A DNA stretch of 64,000 bases from positions 1 to 64,000 of the forward strand of contig JAFLRY010000006.1 in the NCBI GenBank assembly GCA_022511205.1, written 5' to 3'. Positions within the stretch are counted from its first letter, which is position 1; the number at the start of each line of letters is the position of its first letter. The position numbers and the translations under genes were made by a program. Positions 8,857-16,093 of the stretch are shown piece after piece. Origin of the DNA: Eubacterium sp. GTDB taxonomy: Bacteria > Bacillota > Clostridia > Oscillospirales > Acutalibacteraceae. The notes beneath the pieces were generated by a model. That model saw only the letters and a list, made by a program, of their open reading frames with translations, ran no database searches and was not told where the DNA came from.

Positions 8857-10002
8857 TTAATTGCCGAAAAGAGCTTTTGCTGCTTTCATATTTTCAATTA
8901 TAGAAACGCCGAAGGGGCAACGGCTCTCGCATGCTCCGCAGGCAATGCAGTCGCCCGCGTGGGAGCTGAGTGCCGCGTAATGCTCTCTCACCGTTTCGGG
9001 AATCTCTCCCTGCGCCTTACATAAATTAAAAAACTTTGTAACGGTTGCAACCTCTATTCCCATAGGGCAGGGAGCGCAGTGGCCGCAATACATACAGTGA
9101 CCTTTCCAGCTGATTTTCGGGAACGTGGAAAATACGGAAGCGTAATCCTTTTCCTCGTCAGTCGCGTATTCATAATCAATGGAAGCCTGTAGCTGCGCCG
9201 TTGAGTGAACGCCTGAAAGCACCGTCGCAACGGCAGGTCTCGTCAGCGCGTAGTGTATGCACTGGGAAACGGTCAGCGCCCTTCCGGCAGGGGAATCATC
9301 TGTGAGTAAATCTCCGCCGCCGAATGCCTTCATAACCGTGATCCCAACTCCCATTCGAGAGCAGGTTTCATAAAGCTCTTCGCGCATCGGCTCAAAATTA
9401 AAGAGAGGCTTTTCATAGCTTTCTTCTGCCCAAAGCTTTTCGATATCCTCATCCGCGGGCTGGAGATCATAGCAGGGATTCACGCTGAACATAAGCACCT
9501 CGATAAGCCCGGTTTTGATCGCTTCAAGGGAAATCTCAGGGTTGTGACTGCTCATTCCGATATGGTGAATTTTGCCCTGCGCCTTCAGCTCCTGCGCGTA
9601 TTCAAGAATGCCGTTGTTTATAACCGCGTCCCAGGTTTTTTTGCTGTCCACATAATGGATCATACCGATGTCCACGTAATCAGTGCCGAGATTTTCAAGC
9701 TGAGCTTCGAATGCCGCTTTTACCTCGCTGAGCTTTCTGGTGGCTTCGTATTGGTCGTTTTTCCATTGCGTGCAAAGATGCGCCTGCAAAATGAATTCGC
9801 CTCGTCTTTCGCGTATGACGTTTCCCACGCGGCGCTGCATATCGGGGTTTGGACTGTATAAATCCATACAGTTAACGCCGTGTTCAAATGCAAGGGCGAA
9901 AACCTCGTTTGTGAATTCATCGCTTTTGTTGATAAAGCCCTCGCAACCAAGCCCGATTTCGCTGACCTTTAAGCCGGTTTTGCCTAATTCTCTGTAGATC
10001 AT
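8857..10002 (-). CDS. Aldo/keto reductase with C-terminal 4Fe-4S domain
   Basis: A 381-residue oxidoreductase. Residues 1-280 are an aldo/keto reductase barrel (GKTGLKVSEIGLGCEGF, then CMDLYS and IGMIHYVDS). The last 100 residues carry a two-cluster ferredoxin-like module (CMYCGHCAPCPMGIEV and CIACGACESRCPFGV). This class is common in anaerobes and is expected to couple carbonyl/NAD(P)H chemistry to ferredoxin-type electron flow; the substrate is unknown. The ribosome site is GGAGG and the gene is monocistronic, divergent from the marR-type gene. The track ORFs on the opposite strand here are shadows. Confidence 0.93.
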   Translation of the reverse strand: MIYRELGKTGLKVSEIGLGCEGFINKSDEFTNEVFALAFEHGVNCMDLYSPNPDMQRRVGNVIRERRGEFILQAHLCTQWKNDQYEATRKLSEVKAAFEAQLENLGTDYVDIGMIHYVDSKKTWDAVINNGILEYAQELKAQGKIHHIGMSSHNPEISLEAIKTGLIEVLMFSVNPCYDLQPADEDIEKLWAEESYEKPLFNFEPMREELYETCSRMGVGITVMKAFGGGDLLTDDSPAGRALTVSQCIHYALTRPAVATVLSGVHSTAQLQASIDYEYATDEEKDYASVFSTFPKISWKGHCMYCGHCAPCPMGIEVATVTKFFNLCKAQGEIPETVREHYAALSSHAGDCIACGACESRCPFGVSIIENMKAAKALFGN

Positions 10003-10032
10003 AACCGATCCTCCGTTTTTATTAGTAATTTA

Positions 10033-10061
10033 ATTATAGAAAAAAAGCGATTAATTGGCAA
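10033..10061 (-). promoter_or_regulatory. Promoter of aldo/keto reductase gene
   Basis: On the minus strand TTGCCA and TATAAT are 17 bp apart, 31 bp upstream of the start codon. Confidence 0.75.
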
Positions 10062-10095
10062 TAGCGTATACTTGAATGATTTTTGAAAAAAGTTG

Positions 10096-10124
10096 TTGAC
10101 AAGGAAACATTGTTGTGTTATATT
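10096..10124 (+). promoter_or_regulatory. Promoter of marR-MATE operon
   Basis: Consensus TTGACA and TATATT are 17 bp apart. The promoter overlaps the track start at 10093, which shows that start to be false. Confidence 0.85.
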
Positions 10125-10140
10125 GTTTCCTTGGAAACAA
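10123..10140 (+). promoter_or_regulatory. Palindromic operator, probably for the MarR-type repressor
   Basis: TTGTTTCCTTGGAAACAA is an 18-bp inverted repeat, perfect except for the central TT. It overlaps the -10 box and the transcription start. A third half-site, AAGGAAACA, lies in the spacer at 10101-10109. Autoregulation by the downstream MarR protein is the natural reading. Confidence 0.7.
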
Positions 10141-10158
10141 ATTATGCGGGTGATGAAT

Positions 10159-10608
10159 ATGAAAAAAGATTTGATTTCGTTATTTAAAGAGTACGGCGAT
10201 AAGCAGGAATTACTGTCTAAAATATCTGAAAGCGAAGAGTTGAGAGCTTATAATAATTCCGAATTGCATATTATCGCCGCTATCGGAGATTTGGAAAACC
10301 CAAACGTTACGGCGATCGCTCAGCATATGGGAATGACGAAGGGCGGAATAAGCAAAAACGTGAAAAAGCTTATCAGCGCTCGGCTCGTTGAAGCCTATCA
10401 AGAGGATAACAATAACCGCAAAATCTTTTACCGTCTTACTAATGACGGCAAGCGAATTTATGATAAACACGCCGTTGCGCATAAGAATTGGATCGAAAGA
10501 GATAACGGCTTTATTTCTCGGTTCCCGGAGGAAAAGATCAATACGGTCGCGGAATTTCTTGAGAAATATATAGAGCATCTTGACGCGGAAATAGAAAAGA
10601 GGATATAA
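10159..10608 (+). CDS. MarR-family transcriptional regulator
   Basis: The ATG at 10159 is chosen because GGGTGA sits just upstream and the longer track ORF would begin inside the promoter. The resulting protein is about 149 residues. A winged helix-turn-helix is clear (ITAIAQHMGMTKGGISKNVKKL in meaning, around residues 45-70) followed by the wing (QEDNNNRKIFYRLTNDGKRIY). Flanking helices typical of MarR dimers are present. It precedes a MATE exporter by 3 bp, the classical arrangement in which a ligand-released repressor controls a drug pump. The 18-bp palindrome over the promoter is the likely binding site. Confidence 0.9.
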   Translation: MKKDLISLFKEYGDKQELLSKISESEELRAYNNSELHIIAAIGDLENPNVTAIAQHMGMTKGGISKNVKKLISARLVEAYQEDNNNRKIFYRLTNDGKRIYDKHAVAHKNWIERDNGFISRFPEEKINTVAEFLEKYIEHLDAEIEKRI

Positions 10609-10611
10609 ACA

Positions 10612-11976
10612 ATGAGGCAAAAAGCAGACAGCAGAGAGATTTTTGAAACACTGCCGATACCAAAGGCATTAAAGGCAATGGCGGTACCCACCGTTATAAG
10701 CCAGATCATCATTTTAATTTACAATCTTGCGGATACATTTTTCGTCGGGAAAACCGATAATCCCTATATGGTGGCGGCAACTTCGCTGATACTGCCGGTG
10801 TTCAACATCACACTTTCACTTGCGGCTCTCACGGGCGTGGGCGGCGGCTCGCTGATATCAAGATTGCTCGGCGAAAACAGGCGTGATGAAGCGAAAAAAG
10901 TCAGCAGTTTCAGCATTTATTTATCAATTGCCGTTACTGCCGTGTTTTCGCTGATAATGGCGGTTTTTATGACTCCGATACTCAACCTGCTCGGCGCAAG
11001 CAGTGAAACGTTTCTGTTCGCGAAGCAGTATTCCTTTTGCGTTATAGTACTCGGCGGTATTCCAACGGTTCTCTCAAACGTGCTTTCAAATCTACTGAGA
11101 AGCTCCGGAGCATCTAAGCAAGCCGGCTTCGGTATAACAATGGGCGGGCTTATAAATATCGCGCTTGACCCGTTGTTTATGTACGTGCTTCTGCCGAGGG
11201 GTTATGAGATATTGGGCGTTGGTATCGCCACCTGCCTTTCAAACTGCATTGCGTGCGCTTATTTCCTTTGCGTGATTTGCAAAATGAGACAAAGCTCGGT
11301 GATCAGTCTCAGCGCCAAGCTTGGTTTGCCTGAGAAAAAGAGCGTTTTATCAATATTAAACGTTGGTTTTCCCTCGGCTCTTGCGACCTTGCTTTTTGAT
11401 CTCGATTATATCGTTATCGATAAGCTGATGGTGGCATACGGCGATATTGCTCTGGCATCAATTGGCATCGTTTTAAAGGCTGAGAGACTTCCGCTGAACG
11501 TGGGAATAGGTATTTGCCAGGGTATGATGCCGATCGTGGCGTACAACTTTTCATCGAAGAATTATAAGCGTATGAACGATACGGTCAAATTTTCAAGACG
11601 TGTGGGTCTTATCACCGCCGCCTTCAGCATCGTTTTGTACGAGCTGACGGCAAGCTATATTATGAGAATGTTCATTGCAGACGCGGGAACGGTTGCGCTT
11701 GGAACGGACTTTTTAAGGATAAGGATCCTCGCAACGCCACTGATGTTCCTAAGCTTCTTTACGGTGTATCTTTTCCAGGGCTTTGGCAAAGGCAACAAAG
11801 CGCTGTTCCTCGGCGTTATGCGATGGGTAGTGTTCAACATTCCGATGTTGTTTATCCTAAACGGCATTATCGGAATGTACGGCATAGTATGGTCGCAGGT
11901 GACGGCGGATATATTCACCGTGGCGCTCTCAATTTACGTTTACAACAGATATAAAAAGAAAAGCGGGACTTATTAA
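10612..11976 (+). CDS. MATE-family efflux transporter
   Basis: A 454-residue protein with about 12 membrane segments. It begins with the MATE hallmark of a short amphipathic head followed by AVPTVISQIIILIYNLADTFFVGK. Internal two-fold repeat character is visible (second half begins near GFPSALATLLFDLDYIVID). It should export cationic drugs or metabolites by Na+ or H+ antiport. It is co-transcribed with and probably repressed by the MarR protein. The stop codon sits in the loop of the terminator hairpin. Confidence 0.93.
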   Translation: MRQKADSREIFETLPIPKALKAMAVPTVISQIIILIYNLADTFFVGKTDNPYMVAATSLILPVFNITLSLAALTGVGGGSLISRLLGENRRDEAKKVSSFSIYLSIAVTAVFSLIMAVFMTPILNLLGASSETFLFAKQYSFCVIVLGGIPTVLSNVLSNLLRSSGASKQAGFGITMGGLINIALDPLFMYVLLPRGYEILGVGIATCLSNCIACAYFLCVICKMRQSSVISLSAKLGLPEKKSVLSILNVGFPSALATLLFDLDYIVIDKLMVAYGDIALASIGIVLKAERLPLNVGIGICQGMMPIVAYNFSSKNYKRMNDTVKFSRRVGLITAAFSIVLYELTASYIMRMFIADAGTVALGTDFLRIRILATPLMFLSFFTVYLFQGFGKGNKALFLGVMRWVVFNIPMLFILNGIIGMYGIVWSQVTADIFTVALSIYVYNRYKKKSGTY

Positions 11977-11996
11977 AAGTCCCGCTTATTAATATT
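11961..11996 (+). terminator. Terminator overlapping the MATE stop codon
   Basis: AAGCGGGACTT pairs with AAGTCCCGCTT (11 bp). The TAA stop lies in the 5-nt loop, and the 3' tail is only moderately T-rich. Confidence 0.75.
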
Positions 11997-12009
11997 TTGT
12001 TTTGCTGAT

Positions 12010-12819
12010 TTATTTGTTGTCATCATCGTCAGCGCTGGGGAGGGATTCGGTAGTGCCGTAAAGCTTGATATCCGTTCTTGCTTTGCCCTCCTGAGGCTCG
12101 TCAAAAACGATATTGAATATGCGCTTGAAATTCTCTTTGTTGAAATTCGGATGCTTCTTTTGGATCTTCTTTATCAGAGAATTCTCGCTGTTTGCCGATG
12201 CAGTGGCTTTCTTAACGAGCTTGCTTTCCTTAATGCCCTTCTTCGTGTTATCAAGACCCTTTTGAAGATGCGTGAAGATGAAATTCTGCGTTCCTTTGAT
12301 CCCCTTGATAACCTTCGTAAGATCGGCAATGGTAAGGGCTATATCCACCAGCGCAATGGAATAAAGCACGAAGCAGATTATGTAGAGCGCGGTGGGGGAG
12401 AGGGAGTCAGTCAGCTTAACTACCAGCGGGTGAATAACCTTAAGAATAATAACACCGCCTGCGCCGAAGCCGAGAAGCCCCATAAGATAAACTCTGCCCT
12501 TAAGGTTGAATTTTCTGCCGGAATAATCCCACCACATTGCGTGGAAAAGCTTTTCCATAAGGAAATGGGTCACATATTCGATCGCTCCGCAAATAAAGAA
12601 GCAGGCAATGAAAAGCAGGAATATGTTTTCGATCTTGCCATAGAAAAGCAATGAAAGCACAACGGCGGCCGTTCCGTAGATCGGGCAAACAGGTCCAAAC
12701 AGGAAACCGCGCTTAACAAAGTCTCCGTCTCTTACTGCGAATGTGACTGTTTCAAGTACCCATCCGCCAATGCTGTAAATCATAAAAATAAAAAAGTATC
12801 GGCAAAATTCGTAAATCAT
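12010..12819 (-). CDS. Putative ABC-transporter type IV membrane protein (PF06541)
   Basis: This 269-residue protein has about five membrane segments in residues 1-170. It opens with the family signature IYSIGGWVLETVTFAVRDGDFVKRGFLFGPVCPIYG-like text, characteristic of PF06541/DUF1113. The C-terminal 100 residues are charged and cytoplasmic (KESKLVKKATASANS). The family is named for a suspected transport role, but no function is established. Its ATG overlaps the stop of the HD-domain gene (ATGA), so the two are translationally coupled. Confidence 0.88.
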   Translation of the reverse strand: MIYEFCRYFFIFMIYSIGGWVLETVTFAVRDGDFVKRGFLFGPVCPIYGTAAVVLSLLFYGKIENIFLLFIACFFICGAIEYVTHFLMEKLFHAMWWDYSGRKFNLKGRVYLMGLLGFGAGGVIILKVIHPLVVKLTDSLSPTALYIICFVLYSIALVDIALTIADLTKVIKGIKGTQNFIFTHLQKGLDNTKKGIKESKLVKKATASANSENSLIKKIQKKHPNFNKENFKRIFNIVFDEPQEGKARTDIKLYGTTESLPSADDDDNK

Positions 12820-13322
12820 CTTTCGCCCCTCCTGGTTATTTCCTCATAAATCGGTAAAAATTTCTTTGAAAGCCCGATAAGATCCATATCGGCGCAATGC
12901 TTATCGCAAAAGGTAAGGATGAAGCCGCCCTTTGATCTCGGCGTTTTGGCAAGAGGCCACATATGATAAAGGATCATTTCCCTTTGCATTTTCGTCATTT
13001 CACCGAAATATTTCTCGGCGTTTCTCAGCGCCTCCTTGGGGTGAAACCACGCGTGAAGCTCCTCGTGATCCTTATCCTTGTGCCAGTCGTAAAGGTAGAA
13101 ATCGTGGAGCAGTGCGGCTCTCGTTATGTCCCTTAGCTCCGGCAGGTTGCGTTTCTTGGCAATTTTGAAAACGCTGTAGGAGACGTAAACCGTGTGAAAA
13201 TGAGTGTCTATTTTCCCGTGATGGGGATACAGCTTCATCTCCTGAACCTTTGGATGGCTGAGCAGATCGCCAACGATCTCGCAATATTCAATTATATTCT
13301 GTTCTTCTTTCAATTTATCCAT
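12816..13322 (-). CDS. HD-domain phosphohydrolase
   Basis: A 168-residue soluble protein with the HD metal-binding pattern: an early His region (IDTHFHTVYVSY), the doublet in RAALLHDFYLYDW, and later His residues (HAWFHPKEAL, LYHMWPLA). HD proteins hydrolyse phosphate esters of nucleotides or related molecules; the substrate is unknown here. It is the first gene of a two-gene operon with the PF06541 membrane protein. No Shine-Dalgarno sequence is visible before the ATG, and a possible promoter ends 7 bp upstream, so leaderless translation is possible. Confidence 0.87.
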   Translation of the reverse strand: MDKLKEEQNIIEYCEIVGDLLSHPKVQEMKLYPHHGKIDTHFHTVYVSYSVFKIAKKRNLPELRDITRAALLHDFYLYDWHKDKDHEELHAWFHPKEALRNAEKYFGEMTKMQREMILYHMWPLAKTPRSKGGFILTFCDKHCADMDLIGLSKKFLPIYEEITRRGER

Positions 13323-13328
13323 GCTAAT

Positions 13329-13357
13329 AAAATATCATTATTCTTTCTCGTTTTCAA
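13329..13357 (-). promoter_or_regulatory. Possible promoter giving leaderless HD-gene mRNA
   Basis: On the minus strand TTGAAA and TATTTT are 17 bp apart. The expected transcription start coincides with the ATG at 13322. A TATAAT without a good -35 lies about 35 bp further upstream as an alternative. Confidence 0.35.
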
Positions 13358-13396
13358 CAATAAAATTATAGATTTATATATTTTTAATAATTTCAG

Positions 13397-13425
13397 TTGA
13401 TTTTTTAGGAACATAATGGTATCAT
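13397..13425 (+). promoter_or_regulatory. Promoter of second MarR operon
   Basis: TTGATT and TATCAT are 17 bp apart, with a 12-bp palindrome immediately downstream. Confidence 0.55.
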
Positions 13426-13432
13426 ACAATTG

Positions 13433-13444
13433 TTCTATATAGAA
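13433..13444 (+). promoter_or_regulatory. 12-bp palindromic operator candidate
   Basis: TTCTATATAGAA is a perfect palindrome at the expected transcription start of the second marR gene, flanked by GAACA/TGTTC half-sites. It is likely bound by the MarR protein encoded next to it. Confidence 0.5.
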
Positions 13445-13472
13445 ATGTTCTGGTGCGATACAAGGTGACGCG

Positions 13473-13910
13473 ATGGAAACTAAGGGCGGATTTTACATTA
13501 CGCAAATAAAACAGCTTCAAGGCAGGATATTTGAAAGGCTGTTGGCTGAAAACGGTATAGAAATAAGCGGTGGCCAGGGAAGGATACTGTTCGTTCTTTG
13601 GAAAAACGATTCGCTCACCGTCAGCGAGATCAGTGATAAGACCTCTCTTGCTAAAAATACGCTTACCGTAGTGCTTAACGGCATGGTAAATAAGGGGATA
13701 GTGACAAAGCGCATCAATCCGGAAAACCGCCGCCAAACGATAATATCGCTTACAGACTACGCAAAATCCCTTAAAGAGCGTTATGAGGATGTATCTCAGC
13801 AGATGAACGAGTTGTTCTATCAAGGTTTTTCTGATGACGAGCGGGAGCAGTTTGAAGGCTATCTTGAAAGAATTGTTAAAACGCTTATCGATGCTGAAAA
13901 AAGCAAATAA
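13473..13910 (+). CDS. MarR-family transcriptional regulator
   Basis: A 145-residue winged-helix regulator. The recognition region is LTVSEISDKTSLAKNTLTVVLNGM (about 48-71), followed by the wing with RINPENRRQTIISLTDYAKS. Ribosome site AAGGTGA precedes the ATG. It heads a co-directional set: a flavin-fold protein, a Cys-rich mini-protein and an acetyltransferase with gaps of 20, 24 and 9 bp. It probably represses this set together with itself. The inducer is unknown. Confidence 0.9.
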   Translation: METKGGFYITQIKQLQGRIFERLLAENGIEISGGQGRILFVLWKNDSLTVSEISDKTSLAKNTLTVVLNGMVNKGIVTKRINPENRRQTIISLTDYAKSLKERYEDVSQQMNELFYQGFSDDEREQFEGYLERIVKTLIDAEKSK

Positions 13911-13930
13911 TTCATTAAGGAGAATACATA

Positions 13931-14362
13931 ATGAAATCTAAAAAACAGCTATTGGAATTCATTTCTAAGCGGAAAACATCGTTTATTGCTTCTGTGGACG
14001 ATGACGGCTTTCCAAATATGAAAGCGATGTTCCCGCCGAGAAAGATAGATGAAAATTGTTGCTTATATTTCACCACAAACACCTCATCTATGCGTGCTCA
14101 GCAGTATATGAAAAATCCGAAAGCAAGCGTTTATTTCTACGAAAAGGGCAGATTTAGATATGAAGGTATTATGCTTATTGGCACAATGGAAGTTTTACAG
14201 GACGAGGCAACGAAAAAGGAAATATGGTGCGAAGGCGACACAATCTATTATCACAAGGGCGTTAGCGATCCCGATTATTGTGTGCTGAAATTCACCGCGG
14301 AAAAGGGTAGACGTTACTGCGGTTTTAAAGTTGAAAGCTTCGATATAGAAGCTTTGGCGTAA
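13931..14362 (+). CDS. Pyridoxamine 5'-phosphate oxidase-like flavin-binding fold protein
   Basis: A 143-residue split-barrel protein: SFIASVDDDGFPNMKAMF, LYFTTNTSSMRAQQYMKNP and ASVYFYEKGRFRYEGIMLIG are typical of the PNPOx-like FMN-binding family (general stress protein type). Such proteins bind FMN, F420 or haem, and many reduce small molecules; the specific role here is unknown. It is controlled with the upstream MarR gene. The ribosome site AAGGAG is strong. Confidence 0.87.
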   Translation: MKSKKQLLEFISKRKTSFIASVDDDGFPNMKAMFPPRKIDENCCLYFTTNTSSMRAQQYMKNPKASVYFYEKGRFRYEGIMLIGTMEVLQDEATKKEIWCEGDTIYYHKGVSDPDYCVLKFTAEKGRRYCGFKVESFDIEALA

Positions 14363-14386
14363 TATAAAACAGAAAGGAAAATTATC

Positions 14387-14590
14387 ATGGAAGAACTTAA
14401 AAGCATTATGGAGAAATTTGTTGAATCAGGCTGGGAGCTCATTTCCGTTCCCGCGCAGGAATGGTTGAACGGAACGGCTGATAAGGATAGCCTTATCGCC
14501 GCGATCGAACAGGCAGACGTTGAATGCGGAAGCTGTGGCTGTGATATGGATCCGCTTTACAAGCGCGCTTTAGAATTGCTCAAGGCGTAA
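14387..14590 (+). CDS. 67-residue Cys-rich hypothetical protein
   Basis: A short acidic protein with a single Cys cluster, VECGSCGCDMDPLYKRAL, near residues 47-64. The CxxCxC arrangement could bind a metal or form a redox disulfide. I do not recognise the family. A good ribosome site (AGAAAGGAAAA), conserved-looking composition and tight placement between the flavin-fold gene and the acetyltransferase gene support that it is expressed. A metal-binding or redox helper of its neighbour is an inference only. Confidence 0.7.
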   Translation: MEELKSIMEKFVESGWELISVPAQEWLNGTADKDSLIAAIEQADVECGSCGCDMDPLYKRALELLKA

Positions 14591-14599
14591 TCGTATTAA

Positions 14600-15058
14600 A
14601 TGATTATGAAATATGTATATACAGACGGTCGTGATGGGGATTTTATTGAACTTTGTCACGAGCTTGATAGCTTTCTAAACGAAATTGTCGGCGGCAAGAA
14701 AAACAGAGCCGCATATATTCCTTATAATAAGCTCGATAGTATTCATGATGCTATTGTCGTTTATAACGGAGATATCCCAATTGGGTGCGCGTCGTTTAAA
14801 AAATATGATGATACACACGCGGAGGTAAAGCGTGTTTTTATCAAAGAAGAATACCGTGGCAGGGGAATATCACGTTGCTTGATGGAAAAGCTTGAAAAAG
14901 CCGCGAAAAGCAAAGGATACAGATATTTCATTTTAGAAAGCGGAGAGCCTCTTGTATCAGCAATGGCGTTATATAGAAAAATCGGCTATACTGTAATTCC
15001 CAATTACGGCCAATATAAGGATATGCCTGATTCGGTTTGTATGATGAAAGAATTGTGA
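14600..15058 (+). CDS. GNAT-family N-acetyltransferase
   Basis: A 152-residue acetyltransferase. The acetyl-CoA binding motif A is clear: EVKRVFIKEEYRGRGISRCLMEKLEKAAK (R-G-R-G-I/S at about 92-97), with the later ALYRKIGYTVIPNYG C-terminal motif. The substrate cannot be predicted. The start could also be ATG 14606; the only ribosome-like sequence (CAAGGCG) is rather far upstream. It is the last gene of the MarR-led set. Confidence 0.88.
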   Translation: MIMKYVYTDGRDGDFIELCHELDSFLNEIVGGKKNRAAYIPYNKLDSIHDAIVVYNGDIPIGCASFKKYDDTHAEVKRVFIKEEYRGRGISRCLMEKLEKAAKSKGYRYFILESGEPLVSAMALYRKIGYTVIPNYGQYKDMPDSVCMMKEL

Positions 15059-15156
15059 TTTGTGATGTTAAAGGCAGAAAACTTTCAAACATCTGGCTTC
15101 GTTTATTTTTGATGTTGTTGTGTTTGAGTGCTTTGCCTTAAGTTTGGAGAATTGCC

Positions 15157-16050
15157 GTGAAAAATGAGAAGCTATTATCTGTAATAATGATTTTGACTGC
15201 CGCGGCAGGCTGGGGCGTTATCGGCGTGTTTACAAGGCCGCTTACCGCCGCCGGTCTCAGCGCGATACAGACAACTGTGGTGCGAAGCCTTACCGTATTG
15301 ATCGGAATGGGGATATTCCTCTTACTAAAGGATAAATCACTGTTTCGGGTAAAGCTAAAGGATTTTTGGATATTCCTCGGCACGGGGCTTGTGAGTATAG
15401 TTTTCTTCAATGTGTGCTATTTCCTGACCATAGGGAAAACCACGTTGGCGACTGCCTCGGTGCTTCTGTATACCGCGCCGTGCTTCGTTATGCTGATGTC
15501 GGCAGTATTCTTTAAGGAAAAAATCACGGCGCAGAAGATTGCGGCGTTGGTGATCGCGTTTCTCGGTTGTGCGCTGGCAAGCGGATTTGCGGGCGGAGAT
15601 ATAAGCCTTGCAGTGTTGCTGACAGGTATCGGCTCAGGGCTGGGCTACGCCTCGTATAGCATTTTCGGCAAGGTGGCGCTGAAAAAGTATCACACCTTCA
15701 CGCTGATATTTTACACTTTTTTCGTTGCTACTATCGGGCTTCTGCCGTTTTCCAATATAGTCGGCGCGGCTTCTGCTTTGGCAGTGGATATGACCGCCGT
15801 GCTGTGCGCGCTCGGGCTTGGTCTTATCTCCACCTTTATGCCGTACATATTCTACACCACGGGATTAAAACATATTGATGCGGGCAAGGCTTCCGTTATG
15901 GCGTTTGCCGAGCCGATGGTGGCGACTGTTGCGGGGATATTGATTTTCAAAGAAACCTTGAAGCTGAGCAATGCAATTGGAATTCTGCTGATTTTCGCGG
16001 CAATCGTTTTGCTGAATATTCCTATTAAAAAGAAGGTTAAACAAAATTAA
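15157..16050 (+). CDS. EamA-family (DMT) transporter
   Basis: A 297-residue protein with ten hydrophobic segments in two EamA repeats (first: AAAGWGVIGVFTRPL; second: GLGYASYSIFGKVAL; then FMPYIFYTTGLKHIDAGKAS). It is an inner-membrane drug/metabolite exporter; the substrate is unknown. The start is GTG at 15157 with GGAG seven bases upstream. The 98-bp gap before it shows no clear promoter, so it may be read through from the acetyltransferase gene. Confidence 0.92.
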   Translation: MKNEKLLSVIMILTAAAGWGVIGVFTRPLTAAGLSAIQTTVVRSLTVLIGMGIFLLLKDKSLFRVKLKDFWIFLGTGLVSIVFFNVCYFLTIGKTTLATASVLLYTAPCFVMLMSAVFFKEKITAQKIAALVIAFLGCALASGFAGGDISLAVLLTGIGSGLGYASYSIFGKVALKKYHTFTLIFYTFFVATIGLLPFSNIVGAASALAVDMTAVLCALGLGLISTFMPYIFYTTGLKHIDAGKASVMAFAEPMVATVAGILIFKETLKLSNAIGILLIFAAIVLLNIPIKKKVKQN

Positions 16051-16054
16051 AAAA

Positions 16055-16086
16055 TGGGAGCGGTTCATTTGAACCGCTCCTTTTAT
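16055..16086. terminator. Bidirectional terminator
   Basis: GGAGCGGTTC pairs with GAACCGCTCC (10 bp, 4-nt loop). T-rich sequence follows on both strands. It separates the EamA and GPH symporter genes, which converge. Confidence 0.9.
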
Positions 16087-16093
16087 ATGCCAT

